DNA of 64,000 nt, from contig NZ_JAUOPC010000013.1 in NCBI RefSeq assembly GCF_030546805.1, positions 62,001 to 126,000 on the forward strand, written 5' to 3'. Position 1 is the stretch's first letter. Every line of letters begins with the position of its first letter. The position numbers and the translations under genes were made by a program. The stretch is from Cyclobacterium sp. 1_MG-2023. GTDB taxonomy: Bacteria; Bacteroidota; Bacteroidia; Cytophagales; Cyclobacteriaceae. This document shows, one piece after another, positions 26,998 to 35,786 of this stretch. The notes under the pieces are model-generated. The model was not told the origin of the DNA. It did no database searches and saw only the letters and a list, made by a program, of their open reading frames with translations.

Positions 26998-27051
26998 GGC
27001 ATTTTGGAAACTTTAAACATAGCCCGGCTAATTTAAAGTTTCCGAAATGCC
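26998..27051. repeat. Long imperfect inverted repeat with a palindromic loop
   Basis: Two 20-base arms (26998-27017 and 27032-27051) are complementary at 19 of 20 positions; the odd pair is a G-T wobble. The loop contains TAGCCCGGCTA, itself a short palindrome. It lies between the stop of the barrel protein gene (27112) and the start of the MsbA-like gene. No strong U-tract follows on either strand, so a plain terminator is not obvious. Confidence 0.75.
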
Positions 27052-27111
27052 ACAATAATGGCGCAATTTACCAATTTTTAGATGGAAGGGTTGCTAATTA
27101 ATAACAGCCAA

Positions 27112-28782
27112 TTAAAATTGTTGGTCAAATCTTGAAATATTTAAACGCAACGCCAATTGACCGTAGGAAGTTTTGGAATTCATCTCTCCATCGGCATTTA
27201 CTTGTCTCATTGTTTGAGATAAATCGATGAATAAGTTATGTCGCAACATGTATTGTAAATGTAAGGTTGCCATACCGACCTTGTTTTTTTGACCTTGCCC
27301 AATATAGTTACCATATAAACTTGTACTGGATTGGCTTCTATTTTTCAGGATGTCTCCTCCAAAATTATCCTCCTCCGTAGGGTCTGCACCATACATTTGG
27401 TACATCATTGTTCCTCGAAGCGTCAATTTTGGCAAAGGTTGGTAAGCAATCACTGCCAAGAGTTCTCTGAAGTTGGCTCCTCTTGGGTGGGTAAGCGGAA
27501 TTCTGTAATTGGTATAAGACTGATAGTCAAACTTCTCTTGAAAAGTAAAGGGTCTGGCCTGATTGTATTCCAACTGAAAGTCAAGGTTATTGATACCGGC
27601 TATATCAATGTATTTATAACCTAACTGGACACCATGTTTGTTTCTACTGGAACCACTTTCGGTGATATGAAAAAACTCATCGAAGACAAATTCGTCAAGA
27701 ACAAACTGCCCATAAAGTTGCATTCCTTTACCTAAATTCCATTTCATATCTGTTCCGAGCATAACCTTATCCGGAGTGCCTAATTGGTGCTCTACCCACC
27801 GATAAAAAATCAAGGGATTGAAATAATTCCAGTTTGCTTTATCCGCCATCACTGATTCAAATACGCCTAGGTTGAATCTTTTCCCTAAATTAATCCCTAA
27901 CCTGTGGAAAGAAAACCACTTTTGCGGATACCGCCCATCTGTGGGCACTCCCCTTGAAGTAATAATATCGGCCGTCATTTGTCCCCATAAATTGGTAAAA
28001 TCGACCTTACCTATCTTTGTGTTTACCTTCACAAACACAAAGGGATTCGAAAAATCTGACAATACAAAAGACCTAAGGCCCTCTCCTATAAAATGGCTAT
28101 CATGCCCCATTTGAATGTTTACATGTTTTGTTGCCGAAAAGGTAATATGGCCACGCGCGGAGAAGAAATTATAGCCTCCGTCACCATACCTTTTCCAAAA
28201 ACCTTGCCCCGGAATGGCCCCATGACTTCCCACATAATCGTTTACCCAAGAAGGGAACACCAAATCAGTAGTAGCCAGCATGGTGTAAAAACCGATTTTG
28301 TTATCAATACTTCCATGTAAGGCTAACCCTCTGGTATTCCGAAAAGGCGTCTGATCATTATCGAGTTCAGCCCCCCCTTGTAAATACAAGACAGGATTTA
28401 AGTGTACATCAAAATCTTTATTCTTGTAACCGTAGAAATCTGAAGGCCTTTGATAAATGTATTTCCCTATGGAATGCTTAGAAAGCGCGATAGAATCAGT
28501 GGCATACTCCCAGTTATCTTGCAATAAATAATTGAGGTTAAACTCATCCTTGCTACTCAGGTAACCGGCCGTTTGTTTGTATTTCTCGAGATACTGCACC
28601 ACCTCATCTCTTCTGTAAGGTTTGCTACCTGTATGAAAAGAATCATTGAAAGCTCCATTTTTTATTTCGTACCTTTCCAAAAGAGAATAGTAATCCCTAT
28701 TGAACGGCAAATACGGACTTTGTGCTAAAACTTCTGAGACAAAGGAGCCTGTACACATTAAAAAGAGGAAAAAGTACTTCAT
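27112..28782 (-). CDS. Outer-membrane barrel protein, Wzi/RemB-like
   Basis: The 556-residue protein has a signal peptide (cleavage near EVLAQ, residue 21). A long beta-rich body follows, with GHDSHFIGEGLRSFVLSDFS (about 232-251) and NLWGQMTADI. This pattern is seen in the capsule-assembly Wzi family and in the gliding-associated RemB proteins of Bacteroidota. Repeated aromatic-ended strands suggest an outer-membrane beta barrel. It may bind capsular polysaccharide at the cell surface, linking it in function to the exopolysaccharide cluster upstream, but this is inference. It is a single gene with long flanking spacers. Confidence 0.75.
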   Translation of the reverse strand: MKYFFLFLMCTGSFVSEVLAQSPYLPFNRDYYSLLERYEIKNGAFNDSFHTGSKPYRRDEVVQYLEKYKQTAGYLSSKDEFNLNYLLQDNWEYATDSIALSKHSIGKYIYQRPSDFYGYKNKDFDVHLNPVLYLQGGAELDNDQTPFRNTRGLALHGSIDNKIGFYTMLATTDLVFPSWVNDYVGSHGAIPGQGFWKRYGDGGYNFFSARGHITFSATKHVNIQMGHDSHFIGEGLRSFVLSDFSNPFVFVKVNTKIGKVDFTNLWGQMTADIITSRGVPTDGRYPQKWFSFHRLGINLGKRFNLGVFESVMADKANWNYFNPLIFYRWVEHQLGTPDKVMLGTDMKWNLGKGMQLYGQFVLDEFVFDEFFHITESGSSRNKHGVQLGYKYIDIAGINNLDFQLEYNQARPFTFQEKFDYQSYTNYRIPLTHPRGANFRELLAVIAYQPLPKLTLRGTMMYQMYGADPTEEDNFGGDILKNRSQSSTSLYGNYIGQGQKNKVGMATLHLQYMLRHNLFIDLSQTMRQVNADGEMNSKTSYGQLALRLNISRFDQQF

Positions 28783-28923
28783 AAAAACTTAATTTTACAC
28801 TGAATTAACAGTATTGTGGATAAAAAATCACATTTTAGATTTTACTGAAAACTAGCCTATTGACTGAAATGGCCATTTATGATATAAAATTAGCGAAGTA
28901 TTTTATATTTGAAAGGGAATGTT

Positions 28924-28954
28924 TTGGAGAAAATTATAAAAAGGGGTAAATTTG
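28924..28954 (+). promoter_or_regulatory. rpmE2 promoter
   Basis: TTG (28924-28926), 20 bases, then TAAATTTG (28947-28954), a full match to the Bacteroidota sigma-A pattern, about 40 bases before the rpmE2 ATG. Confidence 0.75.
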
Positions 28955-28994
28955 TGCCTCAATTTGAAGAAGAAAAAAAATAATAGTTTATACA

Positions 28995-29240
28995 ATGAAA
29001 AAAGAAATCCATCCAAATTACAGAGAAGTAGTTTTCTTAGACACTTCTAGTGATTATAAGTTCATCACCAAGTCTACCATTGAAACAAATGATACCATTA
29101 CTTGGGAAAATGGCGAGGATTACCCATTGGTAAAGGTAGAGGTTAGCTCTGCATCTCACCCTTTCTATACTGGTAAGAAAATGCTTTTGGATACTGCTGG
29201 TAGAGTAGAGAAATTTAATAGGAGATATAAGAAAAAGTAA
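28995..29240 (+). CDS. rpmE2: 50S ribosomal protein L31 type B
   Basis: The 81-residue protein begins [14 protein letters not shown] and ends with KFNRRYKKK. It contains SHPFYTGKK, conserved in L31. It lacks the CxxC zinc ribbon of type A L31, so it is the zinc-independent type B form. It binds the 50S subunit at the central protuberance. Own promoter upstream and a terminator just downstream make it monocistronic. Confidence 0.97.
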   Translation: MKKEIHPNYREVVFLDTSSDYKFITKSTIETNDTITWENGEDYPLVKVEVSSASHPFYTGKKMLLDTAGRVEKFNRRYKKK

Positions 29241-29264
29241 GTTTTTCATATTATTCTTTGAGAT

Positions 29265-29298
29265 AAAGTCTACCGGAAGTATAATTCTGGTAGACTTT
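29265..29298 (+). terminator. rpmE2 intrinsic terminator
   Basis: AAAGTCTACC (29265-29274) pairs with GGTAGACTTT (29289-29298), extended inside by GAA/TTC, and is followed by a run of T on the plus strand. The next gene's -7-like box starts at 29301, directly in the U-tract. Confidence 0.85.
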
Positions 29299-29312
29299 TT
29301 TATTTTTGTAAT

Positions 29313-30518
29313 ATGGACCATATCGTTTTATTTGATGACCCCAAGAGTAGAGGCAACCTTTTGCCATTTACATTTACCCGCCCTATTGCCGAAATAAGGA
29401 TAGGCATTTTTAAAATCAGTGAAAAGTGGCAAAACTCGCTTCACGCCAAAGACCTGGGCTTTTTGACCCAAAATTACTTACAAGGAAAATACCCTCCCTT
29501 AAGCCATAAGGCCCTCTATATTAATGGCGCATTATGTCCCGATGAGGACCTTCTAAACGCCATTCATTCGCTCAATGAAAACGAAGCCCTTTGGCACCAT
29601 GACACTTTATTGGCTGCATTTTTTACCAAACCTGAAGACTTTCATAACGACCATTTACCGACAAAAAAAAGGGTTGATTTTGAGAGTGACATCAGATTAC
29701 TTAGCAGAAATTGGCAGATTTTCCTATGGAATGGAGATGAAATTAAAAAAGATTTCACCCTTATAAGCAAACGTAGGGTTTCTTGGGGAACAGACGATCC
29801 CCACACACACATGTACAATGAACCCAATATCTTTATCGAAAAGGGAGCCAAAGTGCGTGGGGCAATTTTAAATGCTACAAATGGGCCCATTTATATTGGT
29901 AAAAATACTGAAGTATCTGAAGGTTCCATGATAAGGGGGCCATTTGCCTTATGTGAGGGAGCTATTCTTAGTATGGGATCAAAAATCCGTGAAAACACCA
30001 CCGTAGGTCCTAATTGTAAAGTCGGTGGTGAAGTTTCCAATACCGTTTTTTTTGGCCATAGCAACAAATCCCACGATGGTTATATTGGAAATAGCGTGGT
30101 GGGGGAATGGTGCAACTTCGGTGCTAACACTGTGGTCTCCAATATGAAGAACAATCTAATGCCCGTCAAGGTTTGGGATTATACCAAAGGGGGGTATGGC
30201 GATACCGGCTTACAGTTTTGTGGATCAATGGTGGCTGACCACACCAAGCTTGGCATAGGGACTACACTCAATACCGGTACAGTAATAGGCGTTGGATCAA
30301 ACGTATTTGGGGAAGGATTTCCCAGGAAATTTGTTTCCTCCTTTGCCTGGGGTGGCGGCTCAGCAGGTTTTAGTACTTTTAAGCTTATGAAATTTGAAGA
30401 AACTGCTCAAAAAGTTATGGAATTAAAGGGCAAAGAGTTTGATGAAAATGAAAGAGCTATATTGCAAAAAGTGTTTGAGATAACCAGGCCTTACCGTATT
30501 TGGGACAAAGAATTTTAA
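29313..30518 (+). CDS. GlmU-like sugar-phosphate nucleotidyltransferase / left-handed beta-helix protein
   Basis: The 401-residue protein belongs to a Bacteroidota GlmU-like group. The N-terminal half (about 1-160) starts IVLFDDPKSRGNLLPFTFTR and lacks the Gly-rich GxGTR signature of classical pyrophosphorylases. The C-terminal half shows hexapeptide repeats (AILNATNGPIYIGKNTEV, GSKIRENTTVGPNCKVG, LGIGTTLNTGTVIGVGSNV), the left-handed beta helix of acyl and nucleotidyl transferases. The natural substrate is unknown, possibly UDP-GlcNAc related. A TATTTTTG box ends four bases before the ATG. holB follows after eleven bases. Confidence 0.82.
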   Translation: MDHIVLFDDPKSRGNLLPFTFTRPIAEIRIGIFKISEKWQNSLHAKDLGFLTQNYLQGKYPPLSHKALYINGALCPDEDLLNAIHSLNENEALWHHDTLLAAFFTKPEDFHNDHLPTKKRVDFESDIRLLSRNWQIFLWNGDEIKKDFTLISKRRVSWGTDDPHTHMYNEPNIFIEKGAKVRGAILNATNGPIYIGKNTEVSEGSMIRGPFALCEGAILSMGSKIRENTTVGPNCKVGGEVSNTVFFGHSNKSHDGYIGNSVVGEWCNFGANTVVSNMKNNLMPVKVWDYTKGGYGDTGLQFCGSMVADHTKLGIGTTLNTGTVIGVGSNVFGEGFPRKFVSSFAWGGGSAGFSTFKLMKFEETAQKVMELKGKEFDENERAILQKVFEITRPYRIWDKEF

Positions 30519-30529
30519 ATAAAAAAAAC

Positions 30530-31651
30530 ATGCTTTTTTCATCAATTCCAGGGCTTGAAGAAACAAAAGTCAAGCTTATCAATGCAATTAAAAATGATCA
30601 CTTGGCCCATGCATTATTATTCCATGGAAAAGAAGGGAGCCCTAGTATGCCATTGGTTTTGGCAATGGCTACCTATATAAATTGTGCCAATCCAGGGCCT
30701 GACGATGCCTGTGGAAAATGTCCTTCTTGTGCTAAAATGGGGAGATTGGTGCATCCTGACTTGAATTTCGCCATGCCTCTCCCTGCAGCTAAGAAAAAGG
30801 ATGAGGAAGAAACCACCGACCTTCTTTCTTCCTGGAGGGATTTTGTATTGAAAAATCCTTATGGCAACCTTCAGGACTGGAATTACCATTTGGCAATCAA
30901 CAAACCACTAAGTATCACAAAAGGAGCTGCCAAGCAGATCGTCAAAACACTCTCTTTAAAATCTTTTGAAGGCGGGTATAAAATGATGCTTATTTGGGCA
31001 CCGGAAACCATGCACGTAGCTGCAGCCAATGCGCTCCTAAAGGTTTTAGAAGAGCCTCCGGCAAAAACACTTTTCCTTATGATCACCCAGCAGCCTGAAA
31101 GTTTGTTGACTACCATTCTTTCGAGAACACAAAAGGTACATGTGAGGAATTTTACAGACAATGAAATCCAAGACTACCTCGTTGAGAGTGGCTTGGCCAC
31201 AGCCGTAGCTGCCCAGCAAATTGCTCCTCTTGCAGATGGAAACTTGAGAGAAGCCATGCTGCTATCCCAAAACACTGAAGACAAAAACACCATGATTTTC
31301 AGAGACTGGCTAAGGGACTGCTATTCCGTTAAAATTCAGGAACTTGTTAATTTTTCAGAACAAATCACAAGGTTCTCAAAAGAAGGACAAAGATCTTTAT
31401 TATTAACCGGAATAAACGTAATCAGAGAGTCTTTATTAAACAAAGCCCAGTTGGCTGAATTGATGCGAACAACTGATGAGGATAGAGAATTTATAATCAA
31501 ATTCAGCAATTCCGTGTTAAACGAGGAAAAATTAACCAAAATATACACAGCCTTAAATGAGGCTCATTACCACATTGAAAGGAATGTGAACCCTAAAATT
31601 TTATTTTTGGATTTAGGGTTTAACTTGGCACGTATAATCAAAGCTGCCTGA
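30530..31651 (+). CDS. holB: DNA polymerase III delta-prime subunit
   Basis: From ATG 30530 the product has 373 residues (the TTG at 30500 lies inside the upstream gene). It carries HALLFHGKEGSPS in place of a strict Walker A, a zinc-binding cluster C-x8-C-x2-C-x2-C (CANPGPDDACGKCPSC) and the SRC-like segment ILSRTQKV, all as expected for clamp-loader delta-prime. A C-terminal helical collar domain follows. It helps load the beta clamp at the replication fork. Confidence 0.9.
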   Translation: MLFSSIPGLEETKVKLINAIKNDHLAHALLFHGKEGSPSMPLVLAMATYINCANPGPDDACGKCPSCAKMGRLVHPDLNFAMPLPAAKKKDEEETTDLLSSWRDFVLKNPYGNLQDWNYHLAINKPLSITKGAAKQIVKTLSLKSFEGGYKMMLIWAPETMHVAAANALLKVLEEPPAKTLFLMITQQPESLLTTILSRTQKVHVRNFTDNEIQDYLVESGLATAVAAQQIAPLADGNLREAMLLSQNTEDKNTMIFRDWLRDCYSVKIQELVNFSEQITRFSKEGQRSLLLTGINVIRESLLNKAQLAELMRTTDEDREFIIKFSNSVLNEEKLTKIYTALNEAHYHIERNVNPKILFLDLGFNLARIIKAA

Positions 31652-31707
31652 TGCAATAATTGCGCATCCAGCATGACTATTGTTCAAGTAAAGCTTAACT
31701 TTGAGTC

Positions 31708-32136
31708 ATGGAAAAAACAATTATCGGAAGGAAAGAAAAAATTGACCTCCCTGAATGGAATATTACAGCAATCAATGCAAAAATTGATACCGGGGCCTAC
31801 AATTGTTCTATTCATGTCACCTCTGTGAAGGAGGTACTTAAAGATAATAGGAAAGAACTAGAGGTAATTCTTTTGGATCCTGAAGACGAAAGATTTACCG
31901 GAAAAACAATTAACATAATCAACTACAAAATAAAAAAGGTGAAAAACTCCTTTGGCCAAATTGAAAAGCGTTTTTTAATCAAAACCATGATGACACTTGG
32001 AGGGCAACAGTTCAAGGCAGGTTTTACGCTTTCTGATAGGGGCAAAATGAAAAACAACGTATTATTAGGACGCAAAATACTGGCAGGCAGATTTTTGGTA
32101 GATGTTGAAAAGGTAAATCTTACAAAAGCAGAATGA
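31708..32136 (+). CDS. RimB/RloA-like retropepsin-type protease (putative ATP-dependent zinc protease family)
   Basis: The 142-residue protein contains [14 protein letters not shown] (about 23-36), the Asp-Thr-Gly-Ala active-site pattern of the retropepsin-like family formerly called zinc protease. A second conserved strand ends [13 protein letters not shown]. Homologues are usually encoded with rimK-type ligases, and here its stop overlaps the rimK start (ATGA). Pseudomonas RimB modulates or reverses RimK glutamylation. Its box TAACTTTG ends four bases before the ATG, as in hemE and the GlmU-like gene. Confidence 0.85.
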   Translation: MEKTIIGRKEKIDLPEWNITAINAKIDTGAYNCSIHVTSVKEVLKDNRKELEVILLDPEDERFTGKTINIINYKIKKVKNSFGQIEKRFLIKTMMTLGGQQFKAGFTLSDRGKMKNNVLLGRKILAGRFLVDVEKVNLTKAE

Positions 32137-33041
32137 AAATAGCGGTATTATCTCGAAATCCACAACTGTACTCCACCAGAAGGCTCGTACAAGCCATACA
32201 GGAGGCCAACCATGAAGCCTTGGTCATTGATCATTCTGCTTGTGACTTGGTAATTGAACAAAAAGGTCCACACATTATCTATAAAGGAGAAAAGCTCACC
32301 GGAATTGATGCGATTATCCCAAGAATTGGAGCCTCGGTGACTTTTTATGGGACTGCCGTAGTCAGACAGTTTGAACTGATGGGAGTTTTTTCTGTGGTAG
32401 CTTCTCAGGCAATTGTACGCAGTAGAGATAAATTAAGGTCTTTGCAGATTCTTTCACGAGAAGGTTTAGGCATGCCGAAAACGGCATTCACTAATTTTTC
32501 AAAAGGTGGAGAAAAGCAAATTGTGGAAATGGTTGGCGGTGCCCCATTAATCATTAAGTTACTGGAAGGCACTCAAGGTTTAGGCGTAGTTTTAGCAGAG
32601 ACAAGAAAAGCCGGACAATCTGTAATTGAGGCATTTCACGGGCTGAAAGCACGAATAATCGTACAAGAATTTATAAAAGAGGCCAAAGGGGCAGATATTC
32701 GGGCATTTGTTGTGAACAACAAAGTGGTTGGCGCAATGAAAAGGCAAGGTGCAGAGGGAGAGTTTCGCTCTAACCTGCATCGAGGAGGAAAAGCTGAAGT
32801 GATCAAACTATCACGGGCAGAAAAATCCGCTGCATTAAATGCGGCAAAGGCCTTGGGGCTTTCGGTTGCCGGAGTAGATCTATTACAATCAGACAGGGGA
32901 CCTTTGATATTAGAGGTTAATAGCTCACCCGGCCTGGAAGGTATAGAAAAGGCCACCGGTTTGGACATCGCCGGAAATATCGTCTCATTTATAGAAAGTG
33001 CTGTTCAAAAAAAACAAGTAAGAAGGAAATCGGATTCGTAA
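32133..33041 (+). CDS. rimK: RimK-type alpha-L-glutamate ligase
   Basis: The 302-residue protein is an ATP-grasp ligase with an N-terminal RimK domain ([16 protein letters not shown]) and central ATP-grasp motifs ([31 protein letters not shown]). The C-terminus has [20 protein letters not shown] with the metal-binding E-x-N. In gamma-proteobacteria RimK adds glutamates to the C-terminus of ribosomal protein S6; whether S6 is the target here is open. It overlaps the RimB-like protease by 4 bp and hemC by one base, a tight operon. Confidence 0.93.
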   Translation: MKIAVLSRNPQLYSTRRLVQAIQEANHEALVIDHSACDLVIEQKGPHIIYKGEKLTGIDAIIPRIGASVTFYGTAVVRQFELMGVFSVVASQAIVRSRDKLRSLQILSREGLGMPKTAFTNFSKGGEKQIVEMVGGAPLIIKLLEGTQGLGVVLAETRKAGQSVIEAFHGLKARIIVQEFIKEAKGADIRAFVVNNKVVGAMKRQGAEGEFRSNLHRGGKAEVIKLSRAEKSAALNAAKALGLSVAGVDLLQSDRGPLILEVNSSPGLEGIEKATGLDIAGNIVSFIESAVQKKQVRRKSDS

Positions 33042-33979
33042 TGAAATCAATAAGAATAGGAACTAGAGGAAGTAAATTGGCTTTATACCAAGCCAACTAT
33101 GTAGCAGATTTATTGAACAAGAGTGGCTTGAGTACCACCATCGTAACAATAGAAACCAAAGGGGACAAGGTATTGGATGTTTCCATATCAAAAATTGGCA
33201 GCAAAGGCGTGTTTACCGAAGAACTGGAAGCCAAATTGGCGGCAGGAGAAATTGATATCGCCGTGCACAGTGCCAAAGATCTACCTTCACGTCTACCGGA
33301 AGGGTTCGAAACAATTGCCTTTACTGAAAGAGAAAAAGTAAATGACATCATTATCAGCCACAAAGGGGATTTCCCTGACCTAAATGACAGGAGTAAGCCT
33401 TTAGTATTGGGGACCTCAGCAACCAGGAGGGTGGCAACATTAAAATATTTTTACCCACATATTAAAACCGTCGATGTAAGAGGCAACCTACAAACAAGGG
33501 TAAGCAAAATGGAAGGAGGGCTTTGTGATGGTTTGCTTTTGGCCTATGCAGGAGTTCACCGAATGGGTTACGACAAACTGATCAAAAAAGAATTACCCCT
33601 AACAGAATTTATCCCTGCAGTAGGTCAAGGTAGTATAGGAGTGGAAATCCATAAAGGCATGGACCATGAGCTAAAAACCCTTATAAAATCTGCTATTAAC
33701 CATCCCGAATCCGCGGCATGTTTAGAAGCGGAAAGAAGTTTTTTAAGCGTCTTAGAAGGGGGTTGTAGTATTCCGGCCTTTGCCCTTGCCCACTGGGAAG
33801 GGGATCAATTAATACTTGAAGGGGGACTCATGCAAATTGACGGTAAAGAAAGACTCTTTGCCTCTCATAGTGGAACCGGAGAGGAAGCTGGTTTATTAGG
33901 CAAAAAGCTTGCTGAAGATATTAAATCTCAAGGAGGAGACCTACTATTAAAAGAAATTAAGCAAAGACTAAATGGCTAA
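33041..33979 (+). CDS. hemC: Hydroxymethylbilane synthase (porphobilinogen deaminase)
   Basis: The 312-residue protein starts with IGTRGSKLALYQA and has the substrate-binding Lys/Arg block HSAKDLPSRLPEG and LGTSATRRVATLKY. The cofactor-attachment Cys is in VLEGGCSIPAFA (about 246), to which the dipyrromethane cofactor binds. It polymerises four porphobilinogens to hydroxymethylbilane. It is overlapped by rimK (one base) and by the cyclophilin gene (8 bp). hemE lies elsewhere in the window. Confidence 0.97.
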   Translation: MKSIRIGTRGSKLALYQANYVADLLNKSGLSTTIVTIETKGDKVLDVSISKIGSKGVFTEELEAKLAAGEIDIAVHSAKDLPSRLPEGFETIAFTEREKVNDIIISHKGDFPDLNDRSKPLVLGTSATRRVATLKYFYPHIKTVDVRGNLQTRVSKMEGGLCDGLLLAYAGVHRMGYDKLIKKELPLTEFIPAVGQGSIGVEIHKGMDHELKTLIKSAINHPESAACLEAERSFLSVLEGGCSIPAFALAHWEGDQLILEGGLMQIDGKERLFASHSGTGEEAGLLGKKLAEDIKSQGGDLLLKEIKQRLNG

Positions 33980-34823
33980 GATTTCATTATTAAGAAGAAT
34001 TGCAGGAATTTTGATAACCCTATCAATAGCTTCCTGTGCTAGTGAGAAAGACTATCTCATTACGATCGATACAGAATATGGTAAAATGTACGCCATACTT
34101 TACGATGAAACACCGGCTCATAAGGAGAATTTTATTTCCCTAGCAGAAGCAGGAAGGTATGATTCCACCACCTTCTACAGAATTATTGAAGACTTTATGA
34201 TTCAAGGTGGGGATGTTTTCAACAAAGAAAACTTGGAGCAGGAAGACTGGTACACGCTGCCTGCAGAATTTAATAAAAACTTGATTCATGAAAAGGGAAG
34301 CATAGCTGCCGCTCGGCAAGGAAACCAAATCAACCCCGAAATGAGGTCCAGTGGTTGCCAGTTTTATATAGTAGAAGGGAAGGTTTATGAGGAACCTGAA
34401 TTAACAACAGATTTAAGAAAACTTCAGCAAGCCTTCGCTAAATATCTTCAACTGGAAACCAATTTAGAACTGAGAGAAAAATACGCAGATCTATACCAAA
34501 AAGGAGAATACGACAGTATAAATTCATTAATGCTTTCCAATAAAGTAGTGTTGGAAAAATTTTTTAACTTAAATTTGGGATTGGACAAAAGAAAAAATCA
34601 AGTACAGGCCTATACTACAGTTGGAGGCACACCACATCTGGACGACACCTATACTGTATTTGGTAAGGTTATTAAAGGTATTGATGTTCTGGATGAAATT
34701 GCTTCTTTGGAAACAGGGAGTAATGATTTACCAATTACACCAGTTTACATGAAAGTAAATGTCGAACTCATTTCAAAAAAGAAAATAGCAAAAGAATATG
34801 GATATCAATATCCTCAAGAGTAA
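33972..34823 (+). CDS. Cyclophilin-type peptidyl-prolyl isomerase lipoprotein with an internal insertion
   Basis: The 283-residue protein has a lipoprotein signal ending SIASC (Cys ~19). The cyclophilin fold starts at about 25 (YGKMYAILYDETPAHKENF) and includes FYRIIEDFMIQGGD and GCQFYIVEGK. It is then interrupted by a charged ~80-residue helical insertion (about 140-215) before resuming with GGTPHLDDTYTVFGKVI. Such insertions occur in Bacteroidota periplasmic cyclophilins. It probably folds proteins in the envelope. Its 3' end overlaps the reductase gene by 26 bp. Confidence 0.88.
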   Translation: MAKISLLRRIAGILITLSIASCASEKDYLITIDTEYGKMYAILYDETPAHKENFISLAEAGRYDSTTFYRIIEDFMIQGGDVFNKENLEQEDWYTLPAEFNKNLIHEKGSIAAARQGNQINPEMRSSGCQFYIVEGKVYEEPELTTDLRKLQQAFAKYLQLETNLELREKYADLYQKGEYDSINSLMLSNKVVLEKFFNLNLGLDKRKNQVQAYTTVGGTPHLDDTYTVFGKVIKGIDVLDEIASLETGSNDLPITPVYMKVNVELISKKKIAKEYGYQYPQE

Positions 34824-35745
34824 AAAACCGAAAATACTGATTACCGGAGCGAACGGCTTATTAGGGCAGAAAATCATAAAAGAGATACTTATTGAAGGAA
34901 AATATGAAGCCATAGCCACCGGCAGAGGGAGCTGTCGCCTACCCACAGAGTGGGGAGGTTACGTTTACGAGGAGATGGACATCACCAAAACCTCAGAGGT
35001 AATGGCGACTTTCAAAGCATATGCTCCTCAATACGTTATTCATGCCGCTTCAATGACAGACGTGGACAGATGTGAAGTAAACCGACATTCCTGTTTTGAA
35101 CAAAATGTAACAGCTACATTGAACATTATGAAAGGATGTGAATTGGCCCAATCTCACCTCATATTCATTTCTACCGATTTTATTTTTGATGGAAAGAACG
35201 GCCCGTATGATGAGCTGGCAAAACCCAACCCACTAAACTATTACGGCAAAACTAAAATCGAAACAGAAATTGAAGTTCAAAAATACAAACACAACTGGAC
35301 AATAGTCAGAACCAATTTAGTCTACGGGATTGCACACGACATGTCACGATCCAATATTGTTTTGTGGGTAAAGAAAGGTTTGGAACAAAACAAGGAACTT
35401 AGCTTAGTAGATGATCAATTTAGGTCGCCCACCTTGGCAGAGGACCTGGCTATGGGTTGTCTGCTTATCGTAGAAAAGGATGCAACCGGAATTTTCAATA
35501 TTTCCGGTGATGAGCTACTTACTCCCTACGATATGGCCATGCTCACAGTCAAATTTTTTGAATTAGATCCAAAAGGAGTTAAGAAAACCGACTCCAGTGT
35601 TTTTTCTCAGGTAGCCAGCAGGCCTTTGAAGACAGGTCTTGATATTTCAAAGGCCAAAAATATTCTGGATTTCAAACCTAAAACTTTTGAAGAAGGGATT
35701 GAAATTATGGCAAAACAAATTAAATTAGCTAATTATAAAATATAA
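34798..35745 (+). CDS. SDR-family reductase, RmlD-like (dTDP-4-dehydrorhamnose reductase-like)
   Basis: The 315-residue protein has an N-terminal nucleotide motif TGANGLLGQK (about 16-25) and DRCE segment typical of RmlD (ASMTDVDRCEVN). It also has ISTDFIFDGKNGPYDE and the catalytic pattern NYYGKTKIETE (Tyr-x3-Lys, about 149-156). It may act on a sugar nucleotide, but no other rhamnose genes are nearby. The ATG lies 26 bp inside the upstream cyclophilin gene. The next gene starts 41 bp later. Confidence 0.85.
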   Translation: MDINILKSKKPKILITGANGLLGQKIIKEILIEGKYEAIATGRGSCRLPTEWGGYVYEEMDITKTSEVMATFKAYAPQYVIHAASMTDVDRCEVNRHSCFEQNVTATLNIMKGCELAQSHLIFISTDFIFDGKNGPYDELAKPNPLNYYGKTKIETEIEVQKYKHNWTIVRTNLVYGIAHDMSRSNIVLWVKKGLEQNKELSLVDDQFRSPTLAEDLAMGCLLIVEKDATGIFNISGDELLTPYDMAMLTVKFFELDPKGVKKTDSSVFSQVASRPLKTGLDISKAKNILDFKPKTFEEGIEIMAKQIKLANYKI

Positions 35746-35786
35746 CGATTTTTTTATTTTGAAATCTAATCAACTCACCCAACAAT

